Notes: generated by a model from the sequence alone, not told the origin. 64,000 nt of DNA from Methylophilus sp. 5 (GCF_000515275.1 NZ_KI911560.1:1674001-1738000), one strand, 5' to 3'; shown: positions 45,929 to 54,634, numbered from the stretch's first letter. A program made the numbers and translations.

Positions 45929-47716
45929 CTATGGTGTGGCCGTCGGCGCCAGTTTGCGGCGCTCTATAAAAAGACTGTTGCCTATGGTTTTTTTGGCTTG
46001 TTTTTTGGCATTGCTCATGGCGCCAGCTACTTCGTGATGGCTGGCAAACGCGTCTGAGCATGCGCGCACAGCGCCTATCGACAAACTGCCAAACGGATAA
46101 AAATGCTCGTTGCCCAAGCGGTCTTCTATGCGTATGCCGCCCAGTTGCACGTCTTTCAGGTCATAAAAGTCTGGCATCACTTTCACAATGGTCTCCAGAA
46201 TGTCATGACAAATGACCTCCCAGTCTTCGCTTTGAAAAATCAGCACAAAGTCATCGCCACCAATATGGCCGACAAAGTCGTGCTCATTGTTCACCATGCT
46301 GCTTAATAAACGCCCCACAAACTGAATCACTTCATCGCCACGCCGATAACCATAAGCGTCGTTAAACGGCTTAAAGTGGTCTAAGTCACAATAGCAGGCG
46401 ACAAAAGGGATGCGTCGCTCTAGCAATTTATCAATATGGGCATTAATAGGCACATTGCCCGGCAGCAGGGTAAGCGGGTTGGCATAACGTGCAGCGTGGA
46501 TTTGCATATTGGTGACCTCGCGCAGCAAGGCATGTCCGCTGCCCATGCCCACATAGCGCTCACCATCTACAATCATAAAGCCATTGAGCAGATATTTGGG
46601 GTCAGCCGCCAGAATCAACTCACTCAAGGCCAAAATCGTCATGTCTTTTTGCACCATCAGGCAGTGCGTGTCCATAAAGGTGGTACAAGACTTTTTGCCA
46701 TGTAACTCTTTTTGGTAGCGTCTGGCAAAACGGTCTATGGTGTCGTAGCGGCTAATTAATCCCAGCGGCGTTGCCTGTTGGTTAATCACCGGAATCGAGT
46801 TGAGCGCGGTGTCGCTGTTAAACCAGTTATAGACCTCTTCGTTGGTCATTTCTGGAAAGGCGGCCGCCTGATAGCTGGTTAGCCCAACCACCGTGGCCTG
46901 CTTGGACGTATGGCTTTGCTGGTCGGCAAACAAGCGCACAATGTTTTTATGCAGCAAGTTGTAGACCTCTTCGGTCAAGGCGTACTGAAACTTCGGAAAA
47001 GGTCGCCCAAACAGATAGCCCTGGGCAAAGTCCACTTTCAGGTCTTTAATCACCGCGAGCTCTTCTTTGGTTTCAACGCCCTCTGCAATAGTCAGTGTAT
47101 TCGATTCAACCGCTATTTTTTGTATGCCGCGCACAAACTCCAGTTTGATGGGGTCGTTGTGAATATTGGCTATAAAATGCTTGTCGATTTTGACATATTC
47201 AGGCGAAAGCTCTGACCACAAGCGCAAGCTGGAGGTCCCTTCACCCAGGTCATCCAGCGCAATTTTAAAGCCTAGTGCTTTAAAGCGGATAATTGCCGCG
47301 CGCAACTCAGCATAGTCACGGATGGTCGAGCTCTCGGTGACTTCGATGACGATGTCACTGGGCGACAGGCCGCATTTTTCCAGCTGGATTAGGCCAAAAG
47401 ATAAATGCCCCTCGTTTAATAACAGGCAGTCCGGGCTAAAATTCACAAACAGCGGGTGGGCTCTATCGGTGCGGCTATATTCATTAAAAATCACCTCGCG
47501 CGCCGCATACTCCATTTCAATATTCAAACCGCACAAACTCGCCGCATTAAACAATGCAATGGGTGAATGCAGCCTGGACTCTACCGGGCCACGGATCAGC
47601 GCCTCATGCGCAAACACGCACGCTTGTTTAATATCGACAATCGGTTGAAATAACGGCAACAGGTTTTTCTGTGCCAGGATGGCTTCCACTTCGAGCTGGG
47701 GCGGGGCGTATATCAT
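45929..47716 (-). CDS. EAL-CBS-GGDEF c-di-GMP signalling protein
   Basis: A 595-residue cytosolic protein with an EAL domain (about 15-250), paired CBS motifs (about 265-400) and a C-terminal GGDEF domain (about 410-580). EAL catalytic residues look intact: AHEALIRG, FVNFSP, IEVTES, ALDDLGEG, YVKIDKHF, IAEGVET, QGYLFGRP. The GGDEF site is altered to GGDDF (HIGGDDFVLIF) and the upstream RxxD is missing, so the cyclase half may be weak or a GTP sensor. Likely net phosphodiesterase. The start at MIYAPPQ is favoured by homology; ATG at 47800 is possible. Confidence 0.88.
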   Translation of the reverse strand: MIYAPPQLEVEAILAQKNLLPLFQPIVDIKQACVFAHEALIRGPVESRLHSPIALFNAASLCGLNIEMEYAAREVIFNEYSRTDRAHPLFVNFSPDCLLLNEGHLSFGLIQLEKCGLSPSDIVIEVTESSTIRDYAELRAAIIRFKALGFKIALDDLGEGTSSLRLWSELSPEYVKIDKHFIANIHNDPIKLEFVRGIQKIAVESNTLTIAEGVETKEELAVIKDLKVDFAQGYLFGRPFPKFQYALTEEVYNLLHKNIVRLFADQQSHTSKQATVVGLTSYQAAAFPEMTNEEVYNWFNSDTALNSIPVINQQATPLGLISRYDTIDRFARRYQKELHGKKSCTTFMDTHCLMVQKDMTILALSELILAADPKYLLNGFMIVDGERYVGMGSGHALLREVTNMQIHAARYANPLTLLPGNVPINAHIDKLLERRIPFVACYCDLDHFKPFNDAYGYRRGDEVIQFVGRLLSSMVNNEHDFVGHIGGDDFVLIFQSEDWEVICHDILETIVKVMPDFYDLKDVQLGGIRIEDRLGNEHFYPFGSLSIGAVRACSDAFASHHEVAGAMSNAKKQAKKTIGNSLFIERRKLAPTATP

Positions 47717-47784
47717 GCAAGCAGTATCGACTGCTGGCAGCGGTTTCTTGACCTGAATCTTGATGAAATATTTATGACAATGAT

Positions 47785-47798
47785 GGCGTGGCCACGCC
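47785..47798. promoter_or_regulatory. Perfect palindrome upstream of the EAL-CBS-GGDEF gene
   Basis: GGCGTGGCCACGCC is a perfect 14-base palindrome in the 69-102 bases before the chosen start. Could be an operator or part of mRNA folding; no protein can be named. Confidence 0.4.
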
Positions 47799-47813
47799 AA
47801 CGGTAGATATTGA

Positions 47814-47853
47814 TGTGAGCGCCATGCCAGCCAGTGTGGGCATGGCGCTCACA
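47814..47853. repeat. Perfect 15-bp inverted repeat between uvrD and the EAL gene
   Basis: Arms 47814-47828 and 47839-47853 are exact reverse complements (TGTGAGCGCCATGCC / GGCATGGCGCTCACA) around a 10-base loop, with no T-tract. It lies just after the uvrD stop and would form a strong 3'-end or intercistronic hairpin. Confidence 0.72.
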
Positions 47854-47866
47854 ATGCCGTGATTAC

Positions 47867-50047
47867 TTAAACTTTTTCCAGTTTGGCGTATTCCAGCATC
47901 AGCGTTTTTAGGCCAGCACTGCCAAAATTCACTTTAATCGCCAGGTCATTCGCGTTGCCTTCATAGCTCACCACCACGCCCTCACCAAATTTGCCATGCC
48001 GCACGCTCTGGCCAATTTTAAACGGGTAACTCGCTTGTGTACTGCTTGCCTGTGCCGGTTGGGCAGTATATTGCCCGCCCGCGGCATACGATTTGGCGAC
48101 AGGCTTGCTGTTGAGGCGTTTGGTCAAATCTGCCGGGATCTCATCAATAAACCGCGAGGCAATGCCGTAACGCACCTGGCCATGCAGCATGCGGCTTTGC
48201 GCATAGGTGAGATAGAGGCGTTGGCGTGCGCGCGTCACGGCAACATACATCAGGCGGCGTTCTTCTTCCAGGCCACCATTTTCGTAGGCCGCCTGCTCAT
48301 GCGGAAACAAACCTTCTTCTACGCCGCCAATAAACACGCTATGAAACTCCAGGCCTTTGGCCGCGTGCACCGTCATCAACTGTAAGGCCTCATGGCCCAC
48401 ATCCGCCTGATGGTCGCCTGCTTCCAGGCTGGCGTGGTTTAAAAACTGTGTCAGCAGGTCGGCATCTTCTTCCATATTATGATGGTTGCCCAAATCGCGG
48501 TTGCTAAAGGCAACGGCAGCGGTGACCAGCTCCTGCAAGTTTTCAATGCGGTCTTCGCCTTCTTTGTCATTCTGGTAATGCGCCATCAGGCCGCTCAGGT
48601 TGATGACCATTTCTGCCATTTCGCCCAGAGTGATGCCGTAGCCTTGGTCGACCATCTGGCGAATCAGCGCAACAAAGCCATCCAGCCCCTTGCTGCCCAG
48701 CTTGCCTTCGCCGACTTTATTGGTGGCTGCTTGCCACAAACTGCATTCGTTTTGGCGCGCAGCTTCTTGCAGTTGTTCCAGCCCACGGGCACCAATGCCG
48801 CGCGGTGGAAAATTAACAATCCGCAACAAGGCGGTGTCGTCGTTGGCATTGGCAATCAGGCGCAAATAGGCCAGCGCATGCTTGATTTCAGCGCGCTCAA
48901 AAAAGCGCAGGCCGCCATAGACGCGATAGGGGATATTGGCTGAAAACAAAGTGTGCTCAAGAATGCGCGACTGCGCATTGCTGCGATAGAGCAGCGCCAT
49001 GTCGCCTAGCGGCACGCCTTCTTTTTGCAGCATGTTTACTTCGTCAACAATAAACTGCGCTTCGTCAGTATCGTTGTAGGCTTCATAAATACGAATCGGC
49101 TCGCCTTTGCCCGCCGAGGTCCATAAGTTTTTGCCCAGGCGGTTGCTGTTATTAGTGATGATCGCATTGGCCGCGTCGAGGATATTGCTGTGCGAGCGGT
49201 AGTTTTCCTCCAGCTTGACGATGTTTTGTACATTAAAGTCGCGCTGAAAATCGGTCATATTGCCCACGCGTGCGCCACGAAATGCATAAATGCTCTGATC
49301 GTCGTCACCCACGGCAAAAATACTATTGTGCGCGCCACCCAGCAACTTTAGCCATAAATATTGCAGGCGGTTGGTATCCTGAAACTCATCGACCAGAATG
49401 TATTGAAAGCGCTGCTGATAATGGGCACGGATATGCGGTTCACGCTCCAGTAGTTCATAGCAACGCAGCAACAATTCGGCAAAATCGGCCACGCCCTCGC
49501 GGTTGCATTGCTGGTCATAAGCCGCATAAATCTCACGCAATTTCTGGCTGTGGCCGTCATAGGCATCCACTGTTTCGGCGCGTAAGCCTTCTTCTTTGCA
49601 GCTATTGATATAGCCCATCACCTGCTTGGGTGGGTACTTTTCATCATCCACGTTCATCATTTTCATCACGCGCTTGATCGCAGACAGCTGGTCGGACGTA
49701 TCAAGAATCTGAAACGTGCTCGGCAATCTGGCCTCACGGTAATGCGCCCGCAACATGCGGTTACATAAACCATGAAAAGTACCTGCCCACATGCCGCGCG
49801 TGTTAATCGGCAACATGCTGGTTAAGCGTGTCAGCATCTCTTTGGCGGCTTTATTGGTAAACGTCACCGCCATTAAGCCCATGGGTGAGGTTTGGCCGGT
49901 TTGAATCAGCCAGGCGATGCGGGTTGTCAGCACACGCGTTTTACCACTGCCGGCGCCGGCCAGAATCAGTGCGGATAAATGCGGCAGGGTGACCGCTTGC
50001 AGTTGTTTGTCGTTGAGACCCTGAAGGAGATTGGTTTCAGATGGCAT
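47867..50047 (-). CDS. uvrD: DNA helicase UvrD (superfamily 1A)
   Basis: A 726-residue 3'-5' helicase of nucleotide-excision and mismatch repair. Helicase motifs in order: ILAGAGSGKTRVL, AVTFTNKAAKEM, GTFHGLCNRM, ILVDEFQDTN, GDDDQSIYAFRGA, LEENYRS, LMTVHAAKGLEF and VAVTRARQRLYL. The C-terminal region (FKIGQSVRHGKFGEGVVV...) is the Tudor-like domain of UvrD/PcrA, which separates it from Rep. The start at MPSETNLLQGLNDKQ is chosen by homology. Confidence 0.95.
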   Translation of the reverse strand: MPSETNLLQGLNDKQLQAVTLPHLSALILAGAGSGKTRVLTTRIAWLIQTGQTSPMGLMAVTFTNKAAKEMLTRLTSMLPINTRGMWAGTFHGLCNRMLRAHYREARLPSTFQILDTSDQLSAIKRVMKMMNVDDEKYPPKQVMGYINSCKEEGLRAETVDAYDGHSQKLREIYAAYDQQCNREGVADFAELLLRCYELLEREPHIRAHYQQRFQYILVDEFQDTNRLQYLWLKLLGGAHNSIFAVGDDDQSIYAFRGARVGNMTDFQRDFNVQNIVKLEENYRSHSNILDAANAIITNNSNRLGKNLWTSAGKGEPIRIYEAYNDTDEAQFIVDEVNMLQKEGVPLGDMALLYRSNAQSRILEHTLFSANIPYRVYGGLRFFERAEIKHALAYLRLIANANDDTALLRIVNFPPRGIGARGLEQLQEAARQNECSLWQAATNKVGEGKLGSKGLDGFVALIRQMVDQGYGITLGEMAEMVINLSGLMAHYQNDKEGEDRIENLQELVTAAVAFSNRDLGNHHNMEEDADLLTQFLNHASLEAGDHQADVGHEALQLMTVHAAKGLEFHSVFIGGVEEGLFPHEQAAYENGGLEEERRLMYVAVTRARQRLYLTYAQSRMLHGQVRYGIASRFIDEIPADLTKRLNSKPVAKSYAAGGQYTAQPAQASSTQASYPFKIGQSVRHGKFGEGVVVSYEGNANDLAIKVNFGSAGLKTLMLEYAKLEKV

Positions 50048-50232
50048 GCGGATATTATCGCATGATGTGCAGGGTAATTTGGCGGATTGTTTGGCCAATG
50101 CCGATGCGCCATTCCAGCGTGGGCTGCAATCTGGGCTTAGTGTGATTTCAATGACAAGGTTATTCTTTGATTAGGTAGAGTAGTAGGGTGGGCATTGATG
50201 CCCACATGTTTATGGTTGTTTGTTAGGTTGCG

Positions 50233-50870
50233 TTTCGCCTTTTCGGCGAGTTACTTTTCTTTGCTTGCCCGAAGCGACAACCATCATCGTAGTATGGGTG
50301 CTTGGTTATTTGATGATCCATCACTTTCGCCTTTTCGGCGACCATTCTTTCTTATGCTTGTCCATAAGAAAGAAGGCAAAGAACAAGACACCCCAGCTTC
50401 CGCTTGTATCCTGCGCTACTCGGCTTGCCGGGCGGCCATCGAAACTCAACCTGGCAGCTCACACAAACCGTGAGCTGCTGCGGGATTCAGACAGCCGATG
50501 ACCGAAGGCTCCCGCCAATCCTGCGTTGCTCGGCGCGGCAGATGGGGACCCCGAACACCATGCGACTGCAACCGTAAGGGAGTTGAAGAGAAAAGAATCT
50601 GGTTTTTGACCGTCCAAACTTCAACGATGTTGCTTAGATGAGATAAATCCCATTCCATTACGCTGAGTAGCGGAGACAAAATAAGGAGAAAGGGAGCGAC
50701 TGTTTGAGCTCCGCAACAAGCCACGTTGTGTGTGGCTTGTCAGGGCGAGTTTCGTGACCGCTTATTTTGTTGAGCAACGCAAGGGAGCCGCAGGCCGTGA
50801 TGGCTGGGTGCCCTCTTTTTGGTTACTTTTTTGGGGCAAGCAAAAAAAGTAACTCGCCATCAAGGCGAAA
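50233..50870. repeat. Roughly 640-bp non-coding element with terminal inverted repeats
   Basis: Left end 50233-50270 and right end 50834-50870 are imperfect reverse complements over about 37 bases; the inner 25 match except for one indel and include the units GGCGAGTTACTTTT and AAAAAAAGTAACTCGCC. Inside are a CGCCTTTTCGGCG unit present twice (50236-50248, 50328-50340) and at least three perfect hairpins: 12 bp (50345-50356/50363-50374), 9 bp (50454-50462/50470-50478) and 9 bp (50716-50724/50732-50740). No ORF in it resembles a protein. It looks like a MITE-like or structured-RNA repeat. Confidence 0.72.
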
Positions 50871-50989
50871 AAATTGACGAAACAATGAGCGAGTGTGTGA
50901 GTGCTCACCAAAGAATTACTTTTTCTAGCATTCGTAGTCAGGTTGTCATGCGCATCTGCAGTAAATTAAATTGACGATAATAAATTATC
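50871..50989. other. Short gap between the repeat element and the sRNA promoter
   Basis: A/T-rich; contains TTGACG at 50971-50976, a possible alternative -35, but no matching -10 is obvious. No ORF. Confidence 0.4.
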
Positions 50990-51018
50990 GGAACTTTTCA
51001 AAACACCTAATACTCATA
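50990..51018 (+). promoter_or_regulatory. Sigma-E-like (ECF) promoter candidate
   Basis: GGAACTT (50990-50996), 17 bases, TCATA (51014-51018). This resembles RpoE-type promoters (GGAACTT, 16-17 bases, TCnnA). Predicted start about 51024-51026, matching the sRNA candidate. Confidence 0.5.
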
Positions 51019-51024
51019 CCAGCA

Positions 51025-51124
51025 CGATGATGATGAATCATCTTTCCGCTTCTTTCCTCCCTGAGCGGAAGCCTTTACGATGAGGCCTGTTGCCCCGATT
51101 TACCCCTTAATCGGGGCTTTTTTT
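51025..51124 (+). ncRNA. Candidate trans-acting small RNA with anti-Shine-Dalgarno loop
   Basis: About 100 nt folding into consecutive hairpins. First, GATGA-TGAA-TCATC (51029-51042). Second, a 7-bp stem TTCCGCT/AGCGGAA (51044-51050 with 51064-51070) presenting the loop TCTTTCCTCCCTG, whose CCTCC is complementary to the Shine-Dalgarno core. Third, GCCT/AGGC (51071-51086). Last, an intrinsic terminator GCCCCGATT/AATCGGGGC with the C-rich loop TACCCCTT and seven T. No ORF. C-rich exposed loops are a known feature of sRNAs that block ribosome binding. An ECF-like promoter sits directly upstream. No family identified. Confidence 0.62.
51092..51124 (+). terminator. Strong intrinsic terminator (end of the sRNA candidate)
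   Basis: 9-bp perfect stem GCCCCGATT/AATCGGGGC and seven T. It lies before the convergent trmL stop. Confidence 0.92.
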
Positions 51125-51139
51125 GCCTGTTACTTTTGA

Positions 51140-51604
51140 TTACACGCCGCCAGTAAACCCGGTTTGGCGCCAGGCTTCATAAAGCAAAATAGCGGCTGAG
51201 TTTGATAAGTTGAGGCTGCGGCTGTGCGGCAGCATGGGTAGCCTCACCCGATGCTCTGGCGCAAACTGGGCGCGGATCTCTTCGGGCAAGCCGCGTGATT
51301 CCGGGCCAAATACAAACACATCTTCGTCTTCAAATTGCAAATCGGTGTGCCGCGTGCTGCCTTTGGTCGTGAGTGCAAACATACGTTTGTCATGCAAAGC
51401 TTGCTGGCATTCTTGCCAGTGTTCATACACTTTGAGCTCGGCATACTCGTGGTAATCCAGCCCGGCGCGTTTGAGGTGTTTGTCTGACAACTCAAAGCCT
51501 AATGGTTTGACCAAGTGCAGTTTGGCGCCTGCGTTGGCACATAAACGGATGATATTTCCAGTGTTGGGCGGAATTTCTGGTTCGAAAAGCACGATATGAA
51601 ACAT
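51140..51604 (-). CDS. trmL: tRNA (cytidine/uridine-2'-O-)-methyltransferase
   Basis: A 154-residue SPOUT methylase that modifies the wobble ribose of tRNA-Leu. It begins MFHIVLFEPEIPPNTGNIIR and contains the trefoil-knot motifs VFGPESRGLPEEI and LPMLPHSRSLNLSNSAAI. Start at MFHIVLF as in homologues; an upstream ATG adds 23 residues. Divergent from mshE. Confidence 0.95.
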   Translation of the reverse strand: MFHIVLFEPEIPPNTGNIIRLCANAGAKLHLVKPLGFELSDKHLKRAGLDYHEYAELKVYEHWQECQQALHDKRMFALTTKGSTRHTDLQFEDEDVFVFGPESRGLPEEIRAQFAPEHRVRLPMLPHSRSLNLSNSAAILLYEAWRQTGFTGGV

Positions 51605-51612
51605 TTTTGGCT

Positions 51613-51626
51613 GTTTGTTTACAAAC
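51613..51626. promoter_or_regulatory. Inverted repeat in the trmL-mshE divergent region
   Basis: GTTTGT-TT-ACAAAC, two 6-base arms, lies 9 bases upstream of the trmL start and 67 upstream of mshE. Possible operator for a divergent regulator; no factor can be named. Confidence 0.35.
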
Positions 51627-51692
51627 GTAAGGGTAGAATGACAGTGATATGATAGTCGAGAAAAGTCTATCAAGATAAATAATTAAAACGCC

Positions 51693-53399
51693 ATGGCTCG
51701 TCCCGAGAAAATTAGATTAGGTGAAATTCTGGTCAGACAGAATTTCATGACTCAAGCTGAGCTCGATCAGGCGCTGGAAGAACAGCGCAAGACGGGTAGA
51801 CGCTTGGGTCGTGTCATTGCTGAAAAAGGCTACGCCAACGAGCGGCAAATTGCCGAGGCGGTTGCTTCTCAGTTGAATATCCCATTTTTGGACCTCGGCC
51901 AGTACGAACTGGACGTGAAGCAGGTTCAAAAACTCCCCGAAGTGCAGTCGCGCCGTTTCCGCGCTATTTTGCTCGAAGAGCGTCCCAACAGTTTCTTGAT
52001 CGCGATGGTTGATCCATCTGATGTGTATGCTTATGACGAATTGGTCAGGCTGCTCAAGCGCGACATCGACATTGTGGTGGTGCAGGAAACGCTGCTGATG
52101 CAGACGATTGATCGCTCTTATCGCCAAACCGAACAAATCTCGTCACTGGCGTTAGAGCTGCAAGAAGACTTGGCCGCCAGCAATGTGGACCTCGCCAGCC
52201 TGATGGGCGTTGACCTGGGCATTGACGATGCGCCAGTGGTTAAGCTGCTGCAAACCATTTTTGAAGACGCGGTGCAGGTGCGTGCCTCTGATGTGCACAT
52301 TGAGCCGCAAGAAAATAAACTGCTGATCCGCTTTAGGATTGATGGTGTGATGCACTTTCAAACGCAGTCCGACAACAAAATTGCGACTGCTTTGGTCATG
52401 CGCCTCAAGATTATGGCTGGCCTGGATATTTCTGAGAAACGTTTACCGCAGGATGGCCGCTTTGGCTTTACCGTGAAGGGCCGTGCAGTGGATATGCGTA
52501 TTTCTACCATGCCAACGCAGTATGGCGAAACGGTAGTGATGCGGTTGCTCATTCAGAATACCGGCCATTTCAACCTGGATAAACTGGGTATGCCGCCAGA
52601 GTTGCTGGCGCGTTTTCGTAAGATGATCGGCCGACCGAGTGGCATGGTGCTGGTGACCGGCCCAACCGGTAGCGGTAAAACGACTACGTTGTATTCTGCC
52701 TTGAGTGAATTAAACACGCCGGAAACCAAAGTCATTACGGTAGAAGACCCGGTGGAATATCGCCTGCCTGGCATTATTCAAACGCAGGTGAACGAAAAAA
52801 TCGAGCTGGATTTTCCTAAACTGTTACGTGCCATTTTGCGTCAGGACCCGGATATTGTGCTGGTGGGTGAAATGCGTGACGAAGAAACCGCGCAAACCGG
52901 TTTGCGTGCCTCCATGACCGGCCACTTGGTGCTCTCTACATTACATACCAACGACGCCTCAACCGCCCCCGTGCGTTTGATCGACATGGGCGTGCCGCGC
53001 TTTATGGTGGCGATGTCGCTGCTGGGTGTGCTGGCACAACGGCTAGTGCGGCTCATTTGCCCGCATTGTGCCGCCGAGCACACGCCAACCGAGTCAGAAT
53101 CAGTTTGGTTAAATCAAGTGATACAGCAGCCTGATGTGGTGACCAATTTTAGGCATGGTAAAGGCTGCCAGCACTGTAACCGCACTGGTTATTTGGGCCG
53201 CGTTGGTTTATATGAGTTTTTAGAAATGACGGATGAGTTGGCGATGGCGGCTAACATGCCGGACACCAATGTGTTTATCAAAAAAGCGCGCGAAAGACTT
53301 AAAGGCAAGACCTTGCGCGACCAGTCTTTGCAACTGGCATTAGACGGCAAGACCACGCTCGATGAAATCATGCGTGTCGATAACCAGTTTGAAGAGTAA
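51693..53399 (+). CDS. mshE: MSHA-type pilus assembly ATPase MshE (c-di-GMP-binding N-terminus)
   Basis: A 568-residue PilB/GspE-family hexameric ATPase powering pilus extension. The N-terminal MshEN region has two tandem half-motifs, IRLGEILVRQNF...ELDQALEEQ and RLGRVIAEKGYANERQI, the fold that binds c-di-GMP in characterised MshE. The first half-motif lacks the usual Gly (Asn instead). Walker A is GPTGSGKTTTLYSAL (about 320), Asp box and Walker B VLVGEMRDEETA, and the zinc-binding CPHC...CQHC near 455-495. Start at MARPEKIRLGE. First gene of the pilus locus. Confidence 0.93.
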   Translation: MARPEKIRLGEILVRQNFMTQAELDQALEEQRKTGRRLGRVIAEKGYANERQIAEAVASQLNIPFLDLGQYELDVKQVQKLPEVQSRRFRAILLEERPNSFLIAMVDPSDVYAYDELVRLLKRDIDIVVVQETLLMQTIDRSYRQTEQISSLALELQEDLAASNVDLASLMGVDLGIDDAPVVKLLQTIFEDAVQVRASDVHIEPQENKLLIRFRIDGVMHFQTQSDNKIATALVMRLKIMAGLDISEKRLPQDGRFGFTVKGRAVDMRISTMPTQYGETVVMRLLIQNTGHFNLDKLGMPPELLARFRKMIGRPSGMVLVTGPTGSGKTTTLYSALSELNTPETKVITVEDPVEYRLPGIIQTQVNEKIELDFPKLLRAILRQDPDIVLVGEMRDEETAQTGLRASMTGHLVLSTLHTNDASTAPVRLIDMGVPRFMVAMSLLGVLAQRLVRLICPHCAAEHTPTESESVWLNQVIQQPDVVTNFRHGKGCQHCNRTGYLGRVGLYEFLEMTDELAMAANMPDTNVFIKKARERLKGKTLRDQSLQLALDGKTTLDEIMRVDNQFEE

Positions 53400-53419
53400 C
53401 CCTTTAAAAAGCCACGCCT

Positions 53420-54634
53420 ATGCCGATATTTGAATACAAAGGTCGTACCGACGATGGCATGATGGTCAGCGGCGTGCAAGAAGCAACAGACCTCGATGCG
53501 CTGGGCGCGGCACTCATCATCTCAAAAATTACCCCGATTGAAATCAAGCAAAAAGCAGCTGGCGCAGTCGCTTTTAATTTGTTTGAAGAAAAAGTCACCA
53601 GCCTAGATGTCATGCTGTTCAGTAAGCAGATGTATACCCTGCTCAAAGCCGGTATACCGATTATGCGTGCCTTGGCAGGTATTCAAAGCTCGGTGGGTAA
53701 TGCCAAGCTAGCACAAGTGGTTGGGCAGCTACGCGTGAGTTTGGATTCAGGCCGTGAGTTGTCAGTCGCCATGGCTGAGCACCCTAAGGTGTTTGATAGT
53801 TTTTATATCAGCATGATCCGTGTCGGTGAGGGCACCGGTAACCTCGACAATATCTTTTTGCGTTTGGCTGAGCACATTGAATTTGAGCGCTTTATGCGCG
53901 GGCAAATCAAATCTGCGTTGCAATATCCAACCTTTGTACTCATCGCGATGGCGATTGCCATTGTGGTGATTAATGTGATGGTGATTCCGCAGTTTGAAAA
54001 AGTGTTTGCCAACATGCATGCAGATTTACCATTCATTACAAAGATATTGATCGCGTTTTCCAGTTTTATGCGTAATTACTGGTTTGTGCTGATTGGCATG
54101 ATTGTGGGGGCGGTCTGGATGTTCAAAACGTACACGAGTACAGATGCCGGGCGGGCTCAATGGGATCGCTACAAAATGCGCATTCCCATTGCGGGCAAAA
54201 TTATTTTTAAAGGCACCATGGCCAGGTTTGCGCGCACCTTTGCCTTGTCTACGCGTAGCGGTTTGCCTATTCTTTCGGCTTTGCGCCTGGTTTCACAGAC
54301 AGTTGAGAATGATTACCTCGGCGCCAAAATTCTTAGTATGTCTGCTGGCATTGAGCGCGGTGAGACGATTTTAAGAACGGCCACGCAAACGGGCGTGTTT
54401 AATCCGCTGGTGTTGCAGATGATTGCTGTGGGCGAAGAGTCTGGCTCGCTCGATGATTTGATGCAAGAAGTTGCCGATATGTATCAAGCTGACGTGGAAT
54501 ATGACGTTAAAACATTAGGTGCGCAAATCGAGCCCATCTTGATTATCTTTTTAGGTGCCTTGGTGTTGGTGTTAGCTCTGGGTGTGTTCTTGCCGATATG
54601 GGATATGAGTTCGGTTATGTTGAAGGGTAGTTAA
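53420..54634 (+). CDS. mshG: MSHA-type pilus inner-membrane platform protein MshG (PilC/GspF)
   Basis: The 404-residue platform protein has two tandem T2SS-F domains (about 68-190 and 270-390: LFSKQMYTLLKAGIPIMRAL and ARTFALSTRSGLPILSAL) and three membrane helices. The start MPIFEYKGRTDDG and the C-terminal GAQIEPILIIFLGALVLV are typical. It links the ATPase to the growing pilus. It begins 20 bases after mshE. Confidence 0.93.
   Translation: MPIFEYKGRTDDGMMVSGVQEATDLDALGAALIISKITPIEIKQKAAGAVAFNLFEEKVTSLDVMLFSKQMYTLLKAGIPIMRALAGIQSSVGNAKLAQVVGQLRVSLDSGRELSVAMAEHPKVFDSFYISMIRVGEGTGNLDNIFLRLAEHIEFERFMRGQIKSALQYPTFVLIAMAIAIVVINVMVIPQFEKVFANMHADLPFITKILIAFSSFMRNYWFVLIGMIVGAVWMFKTYTSTDAGRAQWDRYKMRIPIAGKIIFKGTMARFARTFALSTRSGLPILSALRLVSQTVENDYLGAKILSMSAGIERGETILRTATQTGVFNPLVLQMIAVGEESGSLDDLMQEVADMYQADVEYDVKTLGAQIEPILIIFLGALVLVLALGVFLPIWDMSSVMLKGS

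Noticed and set aside
50195..50724. Three open frames of about 92 codons in the uvrD-trmL gap
   Set aside because: They overlap hairpins of the non-coding element, lie on both strands, show no protein motif and have poor ribosome sites.
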